Below, piece by piece: positions 33,957 through 43,517 of a stretch of DNA of 64,000 nucleotides. The position numbers were made by a program, and so were the translations under genes. Source of the DNA: Perognathus longimembris pacificus (lineage: Eukaryota > Chordata > Mammalia > Rodentia > Heteromyidae); assembly GCF_023159225.1 (NCBI RefSeq), contig NC_063181.1, positions 24,516,073 through 24,580,072 of the forward strand, written 5' to 3'. The stretch's first letter is position 1. Each line of letters starts with the position of its first letter. The notes beneath the pieces were generated by a model. The model was given only the letters and a program-made list of their open reading frames with translations, ran no database searches and was not told the DNA's origin.

Positions 33957-34346
33957 GTAATCGCCTTCTCCTCTCGACCTGAGTGAGGCCTTCCTTAGGT
34001 TGGCGTTGTGTTCTAAAGCCTTAATTTCTGTACTGGTTCCTGGGCTATTCTGGGTCCTGCGCCCTTTTCAGACCTCGATGCAAATTGTGAAGTATTGTCG
34101 TGGGAGAATATACCACGCACATGATCATTAAATTCTGTATCACATCTCAAGACTTCCTAGCATTCTTTCCATAAATCACCCCTCCATGACAGAACTGTAT
34201 TGTCTCCCAACATAGTTTGCCTACTCGGATATAAGTCAGGGGCTATATTCTGCATATATGGAGATACATAGTAATACATAGGTCAGTTGAGTGGTGACCT
34301 TGCTTTTACGTTTTCATAATATTGTCTTATTTTGTTCTTTCTTAAA

Positions 34347-34605
34347 AATTTTTTTTTTTATTGTCAAGCTGATGTACAGAGAGGTTACAGTTTCATACTT
34401 TCGGCATTGGATACATTTCTTGTACTGTTACCTCCTCCCTTATCCCCCCTCCCCCTTCCCTTTCCCCCTATGAGTTGTTCAGTTCATTTACACCAAACAG
34501 TTTTGCAAGTATTGCTTTTGTAGTCGTTTGTCTTTTTTACCCTGTGTCTCTCGATTTTGGTATTCCTTTTCACTTTCCTAGTTCTAATACCAGTATACAA
34601 CCCTT
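34347..34605 (-). repeat. L1 3' UTR fragment, antisense
   Basis: Reversed L1 3' end: T-run, then 'gtacagagaggttacagttt', a pyrimidine tract (34432-34468) and 'tgttcagttcatttacacca'. It mirrors the end of the L1 at 22740-22985. Confidence 0.85.
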
Positions 34606-35372
34606 TTAAAATGGGAATTCCAGCTCTTGAAGGGTTTAAGTGGTTTATTTCTAGCGGAGAGCCATGGATCCCAGAAATAAAGTTCAGACCATTTCTTTAT
34701 CCTTCCCAAACTGAAGACGAATATTTGGCAGTCTTTTTTTTTTTTTTTTTTTAATGCCATAAAACTGAGGAAGAGGAGCAGGAACAGGATCTATCAGCCT
34801 TCATGGTGGCTCAGAGAGGTTTAGGAATAATCTAGTATGATTAAACAAGTCCTCCTAGCCATTTGCATTTGTGTCTGTGCAAAACTTTCTTAGCTAAATG
34901 ATACTTTAAATAAAGCAGCAACAGTTTTTCTATGAGTTAGAGTAACTTACTCAGGCTAAAGAAGCCTTAGTTAGAACAAAACAGCCAAAGGCAATGTCTT
35001 TTGACCTTGTCCTGTGATCTCTACAGAGGTGTCCCTGAGGTTGCAGAAGTTGATCTGTGCCTTGAAGGAGACAATCCATTTTAGGGAACCAGAAGCAAAA
35101 GAGGTCTGCTGAAGTGGTCCAGGAGCTGCGAGTAGTTATTATTTTCATTTGGTGAGAAAGTTGAAGAAGATAGGTAGGAAGTGATTTCCCTACCAGATCC
35201 TGAAAAGAAATTGAGAGTTCATGAGATAAGCTGTACTATGAATTGAGTGGTATTAATGAATCATTACTGAACATCTCTAGGAAAAATTATTTTTAAAAAA
35301 TGGTTCAAACCTGCCTGAAGTCTAGCAAAATTATGCTTTTTGGATGGAAGAGACCAGGTGGAAGATAGGAAA

Positions 35373-35680
35373 TGTTGTGCCAAGTCGCAAGACCACCCCC
35401 AAGAAGACCACCGAGATTCAGACACTCCAAAATGTAAAAGCAAGGCAAGGTTTTATTTAACAAGCTGCCAACTCGGGCCTTGTCCTACCCACCGACACAG
35501 CGGAGGTTAGGAGGAAACCCCGAGCTGTGATTACACAGGGCTTATAAAGGCAAAGAACAAGGTTACAACAATCAGCTGTGCAAGCAAGATTAGAACACAG
35601 GTACAAATCTGATTGGCTCAGGGTTCGATTCTAAAATGGGGTTCACGTGGTGGGGCCTGACTTCAAAGTCTGGCACCTCA
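35373..35680 (-). repeat. ERV 3' LTR
   Basis: Starts TG and ends CA in either reading, with inverted TGTTGTGCCA / TGGCACCTCA ends. Contains CCAAT, TATAAG and AATAAA in the minus direction, as in the 5' LTR. Confidence 0.97.
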
Positions 35681-35699
35681 TTTCCCCCTTTTTCTTTTT
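35681..35699 (-). promoter_or_regulatory. ERV polypurine tract
   Basis: Purine-rich AAAAAGAAAAAGGGGGAAA on the minus strand, abutting the 3' LTR: the plus-strand primer site. Confidence 0.93.
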
Positions 35700-36062
35700 G
35701 GTACCTTGGGAGCCAATCATGGTTCCATTCTGTCCATTTCAATGGCTTGCATGTCTAGGGGATGATATAGAGGTAAGGCATGGGCCAGTAGGGCCAAAAG
35801 TAGTATCCGAAAATAACTCTGGTCCCTCGGTTTTAAAGGGGGGCTGATGGGTGAAGATCATCTATCTTCTGTAATTTCTTAAGGCTGACTCAGGGGCGTT
35901 GACCTTACCTAGCCAGGAACCTATAACCTAAGTTTACTTTACCAAGGGACTGCAGGATTCACCTCACTTTGGAGTGAGCTGCCAAAATAACATTAACACT
36001 AGCCAGGGTAGTAAGGAAAGAAGGCAAAAAGAAAATTATAACAATATTCAGTCTAACTTTCT
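35700..36062 (-). pseudogene. ERV pol-env remnant
   Basis: About 360 bp separate the end of pol from the polypurine tract. The first part encodes a short hydrophobic stretch that overlaps the end of pol, as an env signal peptide would; it closes at a stop near 35970. No surface or transmembrane domain remains. Confidence 0.6.
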
Positions 36063-36153
36063 TTTCTTGAGGCGAAGGCGAAGCGGCTGAGTTGGGTGCT
36101 TGGAGACCTCCCATCCACTACAGTAGTCGTCGTCCAGGGCAAAAGGTTCAGCT

Positions 36154-36368
36154 GGGCTGGGGATATAGCCTAGTGGCAAGACTGCCTGCCTCGGATACAC
36201 GAGGCCCTAGGTTCGATTCCCCAGCACCACATATACAGAAAACGGCCAGAAGCGGCACTGTGGCTCAAGTGGCAGAGTGCTAGCCTTGAGCAGGAAGAAG
36301 CCAGGGACAGTGCTCAGGCCCTGAGTCCAAGGCCCAGGACTGGCCAAAAAAAAAAAAAAAAAAAAAAA
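36154..36368 (+). repeat. IDL-Geo SINE inserted in ERV pol
   Basis: Young-subfamily copy with a pure A tail, sense to PRIMPOL. The 15-mer aaaaggttcagctgg at 36141-36155 recurs at 36365-36379, so the SINE went into the provirus (or its source copy). Confidence 0.95.
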
Positions 36369-36625
36369 GGTTCAGCTGGCCTGGCGTGGGAGCAATGGAC
36401 CCAAGTGGTGATGCCATCTACCTTAAGGGCGGTGGGAGTAGTCAGTAGCACCACATAGGGTCCCCTCCATCGTGGTTCTAAGGATTTGGGGTTGTGCCTC
36501 CGGACGAACACCCAATCCCCTGGTCTGAATAAATGGGGAGTAGGGACAGAAGCAGAATCATATAATGCCTTAAGTTGGGGCCACATTTTCTTGTGCACGA
36601 GCTGCAAATAATCAAGTTTACACAA
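36369..36625 (-). pseudogene. ERV integrase C-terminal domain, cut by a SINE
   Basis: The GPY/F-type domain (RWRGPYVVLL) is readable and is then interrupted at 36368 by the poly(A) end of an IDL-Geo insertion. The last codons of pol resume past the SINE at 36140-36062. Confidence 0.88.
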
Positions 36626-37140
36626 AAATTCATATCATCCAAATCAGCAAGCAATTCAGTCTGAAGGCTAGGGATAATGGGCGGAGGGTACCCGTACATT
36701 ATTTCAAAAGGAGTAAAGCCAAGTTGATAGGGAGAATTTCTTACCCTAAGTAGAGCAAAAGGAAGGAGTGACACCCAGTCTGCGCCAGTCTCTAAGGCCA
36801 ATTTAGTTAAGGTTTCTTTTAGAGTCCGATTCATTCTCTCTACCTGTCCTGAACTCTGGGGTCTATAAGCACAATGCAATTTCCAATCCATCCCCAGTGC
36901 AGCGGCTATTCCCTGACTTACTTTTGAGATGAAAGCCGGTCCGTTGTCCAACCCAATGGTGGATGGGAAGCCATACCTGGGTAGAATTTCTTCCAGGATC
37001 TTCTTAGCCACTATATTCTCAGTCTCATGCTTTGTTGGATAGGCTTCCACCCATCCTGGAAAGGTGTCTACAAAAACTAGCAAATATTTGTATCCAAATT
37101 TTCCAGGTTTGATTTCTGTGAAATCTACTTCCCAATACAT
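36625..37140 (-). pseudogene. ERV integrase catalytic core
   Basis: Retroviral DDE core with the three acidic residues visible: Asp near 37122 (VDFTE), Asp near 36960 (LDNGPAF) and Glu near 36850 (GQVERMN). The frame breaks near 36625, before the C-terminal domain. Confidence 0.9.
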
Positions 37141-37463
37141 GCCTGGCCTATCCCCACGGAGGCGAGCTCCTTTAGTAACTTGTTGATTGGGGGCATTGGT
37201 AAGCTGACAGGCCTTGCAATTTTTACAATATCTTCAATAAGTTGATCTCCTTGTCTAATTTTTACTTTGGAATGTCGGAGCAAGTCCTGCATTCTTTGGG
37301 TTCCCATGTGAGAAGCTCGGTGGATTCTCTTAAGGATCCCCTTACCCAGCCTTTGTGGCAAGATAAGTTTCCCTTCACCAGTTTTCCACCAGTCATCGTT
37401 TCCTTCTCTGTTTTTGGTTTTTTGGTTGGGGTTTTGTGGGTCATGGGAATTTTTTTTATCCAC
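37140..37463 (-). pseudogene. ERV integrase N-terminal zinc domain, frameshifted
   Basis: Carries the His pair of the HHCC zinc domain; the Cys pair lies in a different frame, so a frame break falls between them at about 37210-37230. Confidence 0.8.
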
Positions 37464-38150
37464 TCCAAGTCTTCTTGGGAATATAAAGGCTTGGCCATCT
37501 CAGCGAACCCAGGTATCCACAGCTGGCAAAAACCCGCTGTTCCCAGGAACTCTCTGACTTGTCTCGCTGACTTAGGCACAGGAATTTTTAGCACAGTCTC
37601 TTTACGTGCATCTGACAGCCAACACTTGCCCTCTTTTAATATGAAGCCCAGATAGGTGACTTCAGGTTTACAAATTTGTGCCTTTTTAGTGGAGGCCCTA
37701 TAGCCCAAATTGCCAAGAGTCTTTAAGAGCCTAGCTGTTCCCTTTAGACAACTATCCTTGTCTGGAGCAGCTATTAACAAATCATCTACATATTGCAATA
37801 GACTTATTTCAGTATTTTGGGAGCAGTACTCACTTAGGTCTTCATGTAACGCCTCATCAAAGATTGTAGGCGAATTCTTGAATCCTTGAGGCAGCCTGGT
37901 CCAGGTCAATTGACCGCTTATCCCAATTTCAGGATCGTTCCAAGTAAATGCAAAGTAGCTTTGGCTCTGTGAGGCTAAGAGCAGGCTAAAGAAAGCATCC
38001 TTTAGATCCAACACAGTATACCACACATGGCTTGGTGACAGGGAGCTCAGCAGGATATATGGGTTTGGGACTGTTGGATGAATGTCCATTACTCTCTTGT
38101 TAACTTCTCTCAAGTCTTGCACTGGTCTATAATCATTGGAATTAGACTTT
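37452..38150 (-). pseudogene. ERV reverse transcriptase, fingers to thumb
   Basis: RT continues here in another frame, with the YVDD catalytic motif intact at about 37790. The sequence is recognisable to the start of the connection and then joins, near 37452-37475, to sequence just ahead of the integrase zinc domain. The rest of the connection and the whole RNase H domain are absent. The reading frame runs on past the junction to 37262. Confidence 0.88.
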
Positions 38151-38811
38151 TTTTTATAGGAAACAATGGAGTATTCCAGGCTGAGTGGGTGGGCTTCAGA
38201 ACTCCTAAATCTAACAATTTTCTGATGTGAGGAGTGATCCCCTTCTTTGCTTCTAGTGACATAGGGTACTGGCAAACTCTTACTGGGTCAGCTCCGGCTT
38301 TAAGTTCCACAAAGATTGGAGGACGATGTTTTGCCAGTCCCATTCCCCCAGTTTCTGCCCATGCTTGGGGAAACGCCCGTAGCCACTCATTTTCCGGAGA
38401 CTCGGGCTTGAGATGCTGGTATAGCCTATACTCTTCTTCTAACTTGCTAGTTATTAGTATACTAACAGGCTTTTCTCTTGAGTTCGTCACAGAAGTCCCA
38501 CTGCCTGTGAACTGTATCTGAGCTTTCATTTTCGTTAAGAGATCACGTCCAAGCAATGGATAGGGGCAGTCAGGGATGACTAAAAACGAGTGGGTTACCT
38601 GGCCCGCTCCCAAGTCCACTGTTCTTCGAGTCCATTTATAGGGTTTAGTGCCCGTTGCACCTTGGACCCATGTTGTTTTAGTGGACATCGGCCCTCTTGG
38701 GGCTAGTAATACTGAATTTTCTGCTTCCGTATCTACCATGAACATGACTGGATTCCCCTCCACTTTTAATGTTATCCTGGGCTCAGGGAGGGGATCTGAA
38801 CCCCGACTCCC
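38110..38811 (-). pseudogene. ERV protease and start of RT
   Basis: Frame following the pol-frame TGA. Holds the retropepsin domain and the first part of RT. The protease active site, normally Asp-Thr-Gly, reads Asp-Thr-Glu at about 38725-38733, so the enzyme is probably dead. The frame is lost at a run of eight A (minus strand) near 38149-38157, within the RT fingers, and stops at 38110. Confidence 0.88.
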
Positions 38812-38824
38812 TCAGTCACTGTCC

Positions 38825-40339
38825 TCAGCCATCTCTAAGGTTGACAACACTCTTGATCCTACTTTGTTTTTCCTCCTTTTTCTGGGCTAGCTCTGGGCAG
38901 TTTTTGATCCAATGCCCCTCCTTCTTGCAATACGCACATTGATTCTTCCCCATCCTTGGTTGGGGTTTGGGCTTTTGCTCCTTACTTGGAGAGGAGGACT
39001 GTCTAAAGTTTCCTGCCTGCATAGAGGTCAGAATTTCCCTGAGTTCCTTCTGTTGTTCCAAAATCCTAGCCAGACTCCTTTCCTGTCTTCGTTTTCCTGT
39101 TTCTCTCTTATTATAAACCTTTTCAGCCACTGCTACTAGATCCCTAATAGATTTTCCCCCAAGCCTGTCTAGAGCCTGCAATTTCCGCTTTATGTCCGGT
39201 GCGGCTTGATTTACGTAGGCAAACATAATCATCTGAGCAGATTCCTGGGTCTCAAGATGATATGGGGTGTATTGACTAAAGGCTTCCATAAGACGCTCAA
39301 GGTATGCTGCCGGACTTTCACTTTCTCCCTGTCTGATATCATAAACTTTGGCCATATTGGTAGGTCGGCGAGCCGCCGCCTTGAGACCTGCCAGCAGAGC
39401 CTGGTGATAGACAATATTGTAGTCCCATGCTGGTCGGGTCTGGGGAAAATAGGTATCAATCAAGGCAGGATCCGTGATGGGTGCTCCGTTGGGGCCAGGG
39501 ATAAGTCTCCGGGCCGCTTCTTGGATACGACCTCTCTCCTCATTGGTGAAAATTACCTGTAAAAGCTGGCTACAATCATCCCAAGTGGGCTGGTGAGTGA
39601 AAAGTATAGTTTCAAACAAGCGAATTAAGTCCCGAGGTTTCTCAGAAAAGGGGGCATTTTGGGCACGCCAATTGTAAAGATCACTAGTAGCAAATGGCCA
39701 GTATTGGAATTGTCGTCGACCGTCCGCATCCACAGGACTTATAGGGCGTAGGGGAAGGGCAATTCTTTGGCGCCGGCGAGTTGATTGAGCGGGGCCCTCC
39801 GGGGCGGAGGGCACAGCTGAAACATCTTCCTCAGAGTCCTCCTCTTGGAGAGTTAACTGGGGTGGGGCGTATGGAGGGGGAAGCATTTCCTCCTCTGTGC
39901 TTCCTCCCTGGAGGACAGGTGGATATAATTTCTTCTCTCCCCTCTTAGGTTCTCTCTTGTCACCCCGTGTTTTTTGAGTGAATATTGGGGTAGGGGAAGG
40001 AGTGGAGGAGGGAGTTGGTAAGAAAGGCCGAACCCAAGCTGGAGTGTCCCTGTCAACTAGTTCCCTCCAGGTGTCTATATAAGGAACCTGGTCTATATAG
40101 CCTGAACGAGGGGCTTCGATTAGGCTTTGTAAGGTACTGATCTTAATGATGTCAAAGCTTCCCTCAGGTGGCCAATTAGCTCTCTCAAGGGTGGGCCATT
40201 CTGACTTGCACAGGGTAATCCACTTTTCCTCCTTAAGGGCCACACCTCGGTTCTGAGCTATCTCCTTGATCTCCTTCCAGTGAGCTAGAGTCAAATCTAG
40301 GGGGCTAGATGGAGGTCCCCAAGATAGAACGTTACCCAT
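38825..40339 (-). pseudogene. ERV gag, open to near its end (504 codons)
   Basis: Structural polyprotein. Starting from the ATG at 40339 the frame runs 504 codons to TGA at 38827-38825. Features by residue: N-terminal Met-Gly for myristoylation and a matrix domain (1-110), a Pro-rich segment with a PPPY late motif (154-157), a capsid domain in the middle third, and one CCHC zinc knuckle (468-481). The last dozen or so codons look frame-shifted relative to the stop-codon context expected between gag and pol: the pol frame has its own TGA at 38814-38812, and A-rich runs lie just upstream at about 38858-38880. The frame also extends 39 codons upstream of the ATG. Otherwise intact, including the knuckle. 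Confidence 0.9.
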
Positions 40340-40719
40340 AGCTCTGATCAGATGTTTAGTCCAAAAGGCTACAAAAGAAAAGAAACCAAAACAATTAATA
40401 CAGAAGGAAAAAAACATAGGCAAGATCAAGAACAAGAAAAACTGGAGATTTCCCAAGTTGGCTCACACATCCTCCTGCAAGGATGCAGAAAGAGTGAATT
40501 CAAGTTGAAAGCGGGGCTCCAGAGATCCCCCTTTAAGGGTGAGGAGTCTGGGACATCCCCCAGTCTCCCCAGGATTGTCAAGTAAGTGCATCTGCTTCGA
40601 CAACCCCTTCAAGAAATAAGCCAAAGCAAGACAAACAAACAGGCACATTACAGGACAAGACAAATGAACAGGGCTGTTTTCTTACCTTCGGAGTCTGGGG
40701 TCTTGGGGTCTCTGGGGCT

Positions 40720-40737
40720 ATCCCGGACGAGCCCCCA
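40720..40737 (-). promoter_or_regulatory. ERV primer binding site, tRNA-Pro type
   Basis: Two bases after the 5' LTR the minus strand reads TGGGGGCTCGTCCGGGAT, complementary to the 3' end of tRNA-Pro, the primer used by many gammaretroviruses. Confidence 0.95.
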
Positions 40738-40739
40738 AA

Positions 40740-41047
40740 TGTTGTGCCAAGTCGCAAGACCACCCCCAAGAAGACCACCGAGATTCAGACACTCCAAAAT
40801 GTAAAAGCAAGGCAAGGTTTTATTTAACAAGCTGCCAACTCGGGCCTTGTCCTACCCACCGACACAGCAGAGGTTAGGAGGAAACCCCGAGCTGTGATTA
40901 CACAGGGCTTATAAAGGCAAAGAACAAGGTTACAACAATCAGCTGTGCAAGCAAGATTAGAACACAGGTACAAATCTGATTGGCTCAGGGTTCGATTCTA
41001 AAATGGGGTTCACGTGGTGGGGCCTGACTTCAAAGTCTGGCACCTCA
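40740..41047 (-). repeat. ERV 5' LTR
   Basis: 308 bp. In the transcribed direction: CCAAT box (about 40983-40979), TATAAG (40913-40908), poly(A) signal AATAAA (40824-40819), then the R/U5 end at 40740. It points into PRIMPOL intron 1 towards the CASP3 promoter. Confidence 0.97.
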
Positions 41048-41144
41048 GGAAAGAGGAATAGGAAAAGAACAATACAAATTGCTTTCTCTCACCTGTGTTG
41101 TGGGGAAATTTTTTTTTTATTATTATAGTTGGTTTATAAGTTAT

Positions 41145-41357
41145 GTTTTTATTTTTTGTTTTTTTGCCAGTCCTGGGGCTTGAACTCAGGGCCTGAGCAT
41201 TGTCCCTGGCTTCTCTTTGCTCAAGGCTAGCACTCTGCCTCTTGAGCCACAGTGCCACTTCTGGCCGTTTTCTGTATATGTGGTGCTGGGGAATTGAACC
41301 GAGGGCTTCATGTATAGGAGGCAAGCACTCTTGCCACTAGGCCATATTCCCAGCCCC
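41145..41357 (-). repeat. IDL-Geo SINE
   Basis: Reversed copy, intermediate age. Perfect 15-bp duplication tggtttataagttat at 41130-41144 and 41358-41372. Confidence 0.94.
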
Positions 41358-41610
41358 TGGTTTATAAGTTATAAGAGATAGTGCACTGTTATATTTTTAC
41401 ACATGTAGTTTTGGAGAAATTTAAATATGAGTTACATCTGTTCATGCATAGACAGGCAAAATGATAAACAAAACAAAAATAAATAATATAAAACAAAGAT
41501 TGGCCAAAGGACTGAAGTAGAGAGGGGAGAAAGTCAGTCAGTTATGTTCAATTTTTTAAGTTGTTCACCCAGGAAGTGCTTGTATAATAATTTTTGTTTA
41601 AGTGAATTTT

Positions 41611-41815
41611 TTTTTTTTTTTTTGCCAGTCCTGGGCTTGGACTCAGGGCCTGAGCACTGTCCCTGGCTTCTTTTTGCTCAAGGCTAGCACTCTGCCACTT
41701 GAGCCACAGCGCCACTTCTGGCCATTTTCTTTATATGTGGTGCTGGGGAATCGAACCCAGGGCCTCATGTATACGAGGCAAGCACTCTTGCCACTAGGCC
41801 ATATCCCCAGCCCCT
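41611..41815 (-). repeat. IDL-Geo SINE
   Basis: Reversed complete copy. Perfect 15-bp duplication gtttaagtgaatttt at 41596-41610 and 41816-41830. Confidence 0.95.
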
Positions 41816-42506
41816 GTTTAAGTGAATTTTAATCTCATTATTGAAGATGAATACTTAAGCAAGTGGAAGAAATACCATAAATGCATTACAAGAAGCCATG
41901 AACGGGCTAATGCTAAGAAAATGTTGTCAAATACAAGAACATTAGTCAATATTATAGCTAGAATATTGTTAGGAAATATATAATACTGGTGGATCTAATC
42001 TCCAGGTAGAGGGAGAAGTTGGCATTGGGAAAATGAATCCAACTGCTCCTCGGAGCCAGGCATCAAGAGTCCTAGCTGACTAAATCTGGGCATAAACTCA
42101 TATGAGCTAGGCTACACAGATCTGAGTCATCTTTTCACTTCTATCCTTGTTTTCCTCTTTTACTACCTACTGCGAAAGAAACAACCCTGGCCTTTTTTGT
42201 AACTCAACCACCTTTAGTTGCAAAATAGTGGCTAAATATCATTTTGTGTTAAAATATAAGCAACAGAGCTTTTTAAGCCTACTCTTAAAAAATACAACAA
42301 ATGTTTTCCTTTAGAACTAGGAAGCTATTACCAGAAAGAGTCTCTGAGAGAAAAGGAGCTTTGATGTTTAATTATATAAAAGAACAACAGAACTCTTTCC
42401 CACCAAGAATTAAAAGAATTTCTAATATGGTGACATTCTCCCAGATGGTAAGGATAAGGAATATGATAGTCCCAAGCTAGAATGCCACCTGCTGTCCTTG
42501 TCTCCT

Positions 42507-42598
42507 TTCCTTCCTTCCTTCCTTCCTTCCTTCCTTCCTTCCTTCCTTCCTTCCTTCCTTCCTTCCTTCCTTCCTTCCTTCCTTCCTCTCTCTTTCTT

Positions 42599-42635
<37 letters not shown>

Positions 42636-42636
42636 T
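42507..42636. repeat. (TTCC)n/(TCTT)n microsatellite
   Basis: Pyrimidine tract of about 130 bp, not attached to a recognisable SINE. Confidence 0.96.
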
Positions 42637-43062
42637 TTGTCATGTAACCTTCCTATTTAGATAAAGTCCTAGTTTTCTGACCCTCTCCCCGCTGTTAAGA
42701 TTTTCAAGCTGTGCAACCAGTGACAGGACAGCATGACAGATATGTGCTCTCCCCCCTCGCCCAGTTTCTCATGGTTTCCTCATGCTAGTGAATGTTCAGA
42801 TGGTTTTTCATGTGTCGCGTGACTTTCATTTACTACACACTCCCATGGTCATACCAAGATTGGTAAAAATCCTGGGAAGAATTTGGTGTCACTATGTTTC
42901 ATTGTCCATGTGGCTATTCCTATACAGTTATTGGTTAAATATTAGGATGTACATATGATTGCATTGTCTGTTTTATTCACTGATCTGGGCATGTATCGGA
43001 AGTCAATACATTTAATAGAATGAAGTCAGTTTCTCAATTAGGTTTATATATAATGAGTTTTT

Positions 43063-43517
43063 TTATTTGTTTATTAATTGAACACAATTTTTTTGACAAG
43101 GTGTTGTACAAAAAGGGTACAGTTACATAGTAGGGCAGTGTGTACATTTCTTGTGATATCTTACGTCCTGTTTTTCTATCTCTTCTCTAGGTCCGGTAGA
43201 CATATATACAATATACAATGTATCAAGAACATATACAGTAGCCACGTGGCCACACCCAAGAAAGTTCACCTAGGGCTTTAAATGTAATGTCGATATTAGA
43301 CCATATGTCGACAGTAGTCTTATATGAACATACATACCTAGCTTTTGAGCTATTGTATTCTCCTGAGAGGTCAATTTTTGACCTTTATATGTTGAGTAAT
43401 TGTTTGATTTTAGTGACATACTGTTGGGTCGCTGCCTCAATCCTGTGGGGAATACTATTTGACAAGCAGTTTTTGGTTTCACAGACTTGGTCTCTACTGT
43501 CTCTCCGTCTCCCTTTG
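43063..43517 (-). other. L1 3' UTR
   Basis: Follows the ORF2 stop. AT-rich, ending in an A-rich tail (AATAAACAAATAAAAAAA on the minus strand). It lacks the strong G-rich tract seen in the truncated copy at 22860, suggesting a different subfamily. Confidence 0.7.

Larger units (their letters stand above)
32880..33960. promoter_or_regulatory. CpG island / bidirectional CASP3-PRIMPOL promoter
   Basis: About 1 kb of GC-rich, CpG-dense sequence between the two divergent genes, in sharp contrast to the AT-rich flanks. GC-box-like CCGCCCC and CCCCGCCCCTG runs occur at about 33752-33780, plus repeated 'ccacgccccc' type motifs at 33549-33632. No obvious TATA box. Divergent splice donors flank it: minus-strand GTGAGC at 33198 and GTGAGT at 33420, plus-strand GTAATC at 33957. 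Open frames across it are composition artefacts. Confidence 0.85.
35373..41047 (-). mobile_element. Gammaretrovirus-like endogenous retrovirus, defective, young
   Basis: A class I provirus read on the minus strand: 5' LTR (41047-40740), tRNA-Pro-type primer site, gag, protease, RT, integrase, remnant of the env region, polypurine tract and 3' LTR (35680-35373). The LTRs are both 308 bp and differ at one base (35502 versus 40869). Flanking GGAAA at 35368-35372 and 41048-41052 is a 5-bp target duplication. About 5.7 kb, shorter than a complete gammaretrovirus: the RT connection/RNase H region and nearly all of env are missing. Pol has several frame breaks and the protease active site is altered, so the copy cannot replicate alone. 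One SINE lies in the 3' end of pol. Confidence 0.97.

Noticed and set aside
35700..36062. A functional env gene or captured envelope protein
   Set aside because: Only about 360 bp lie between pol and the LTR, with stops; no surface or fusion domain is present.
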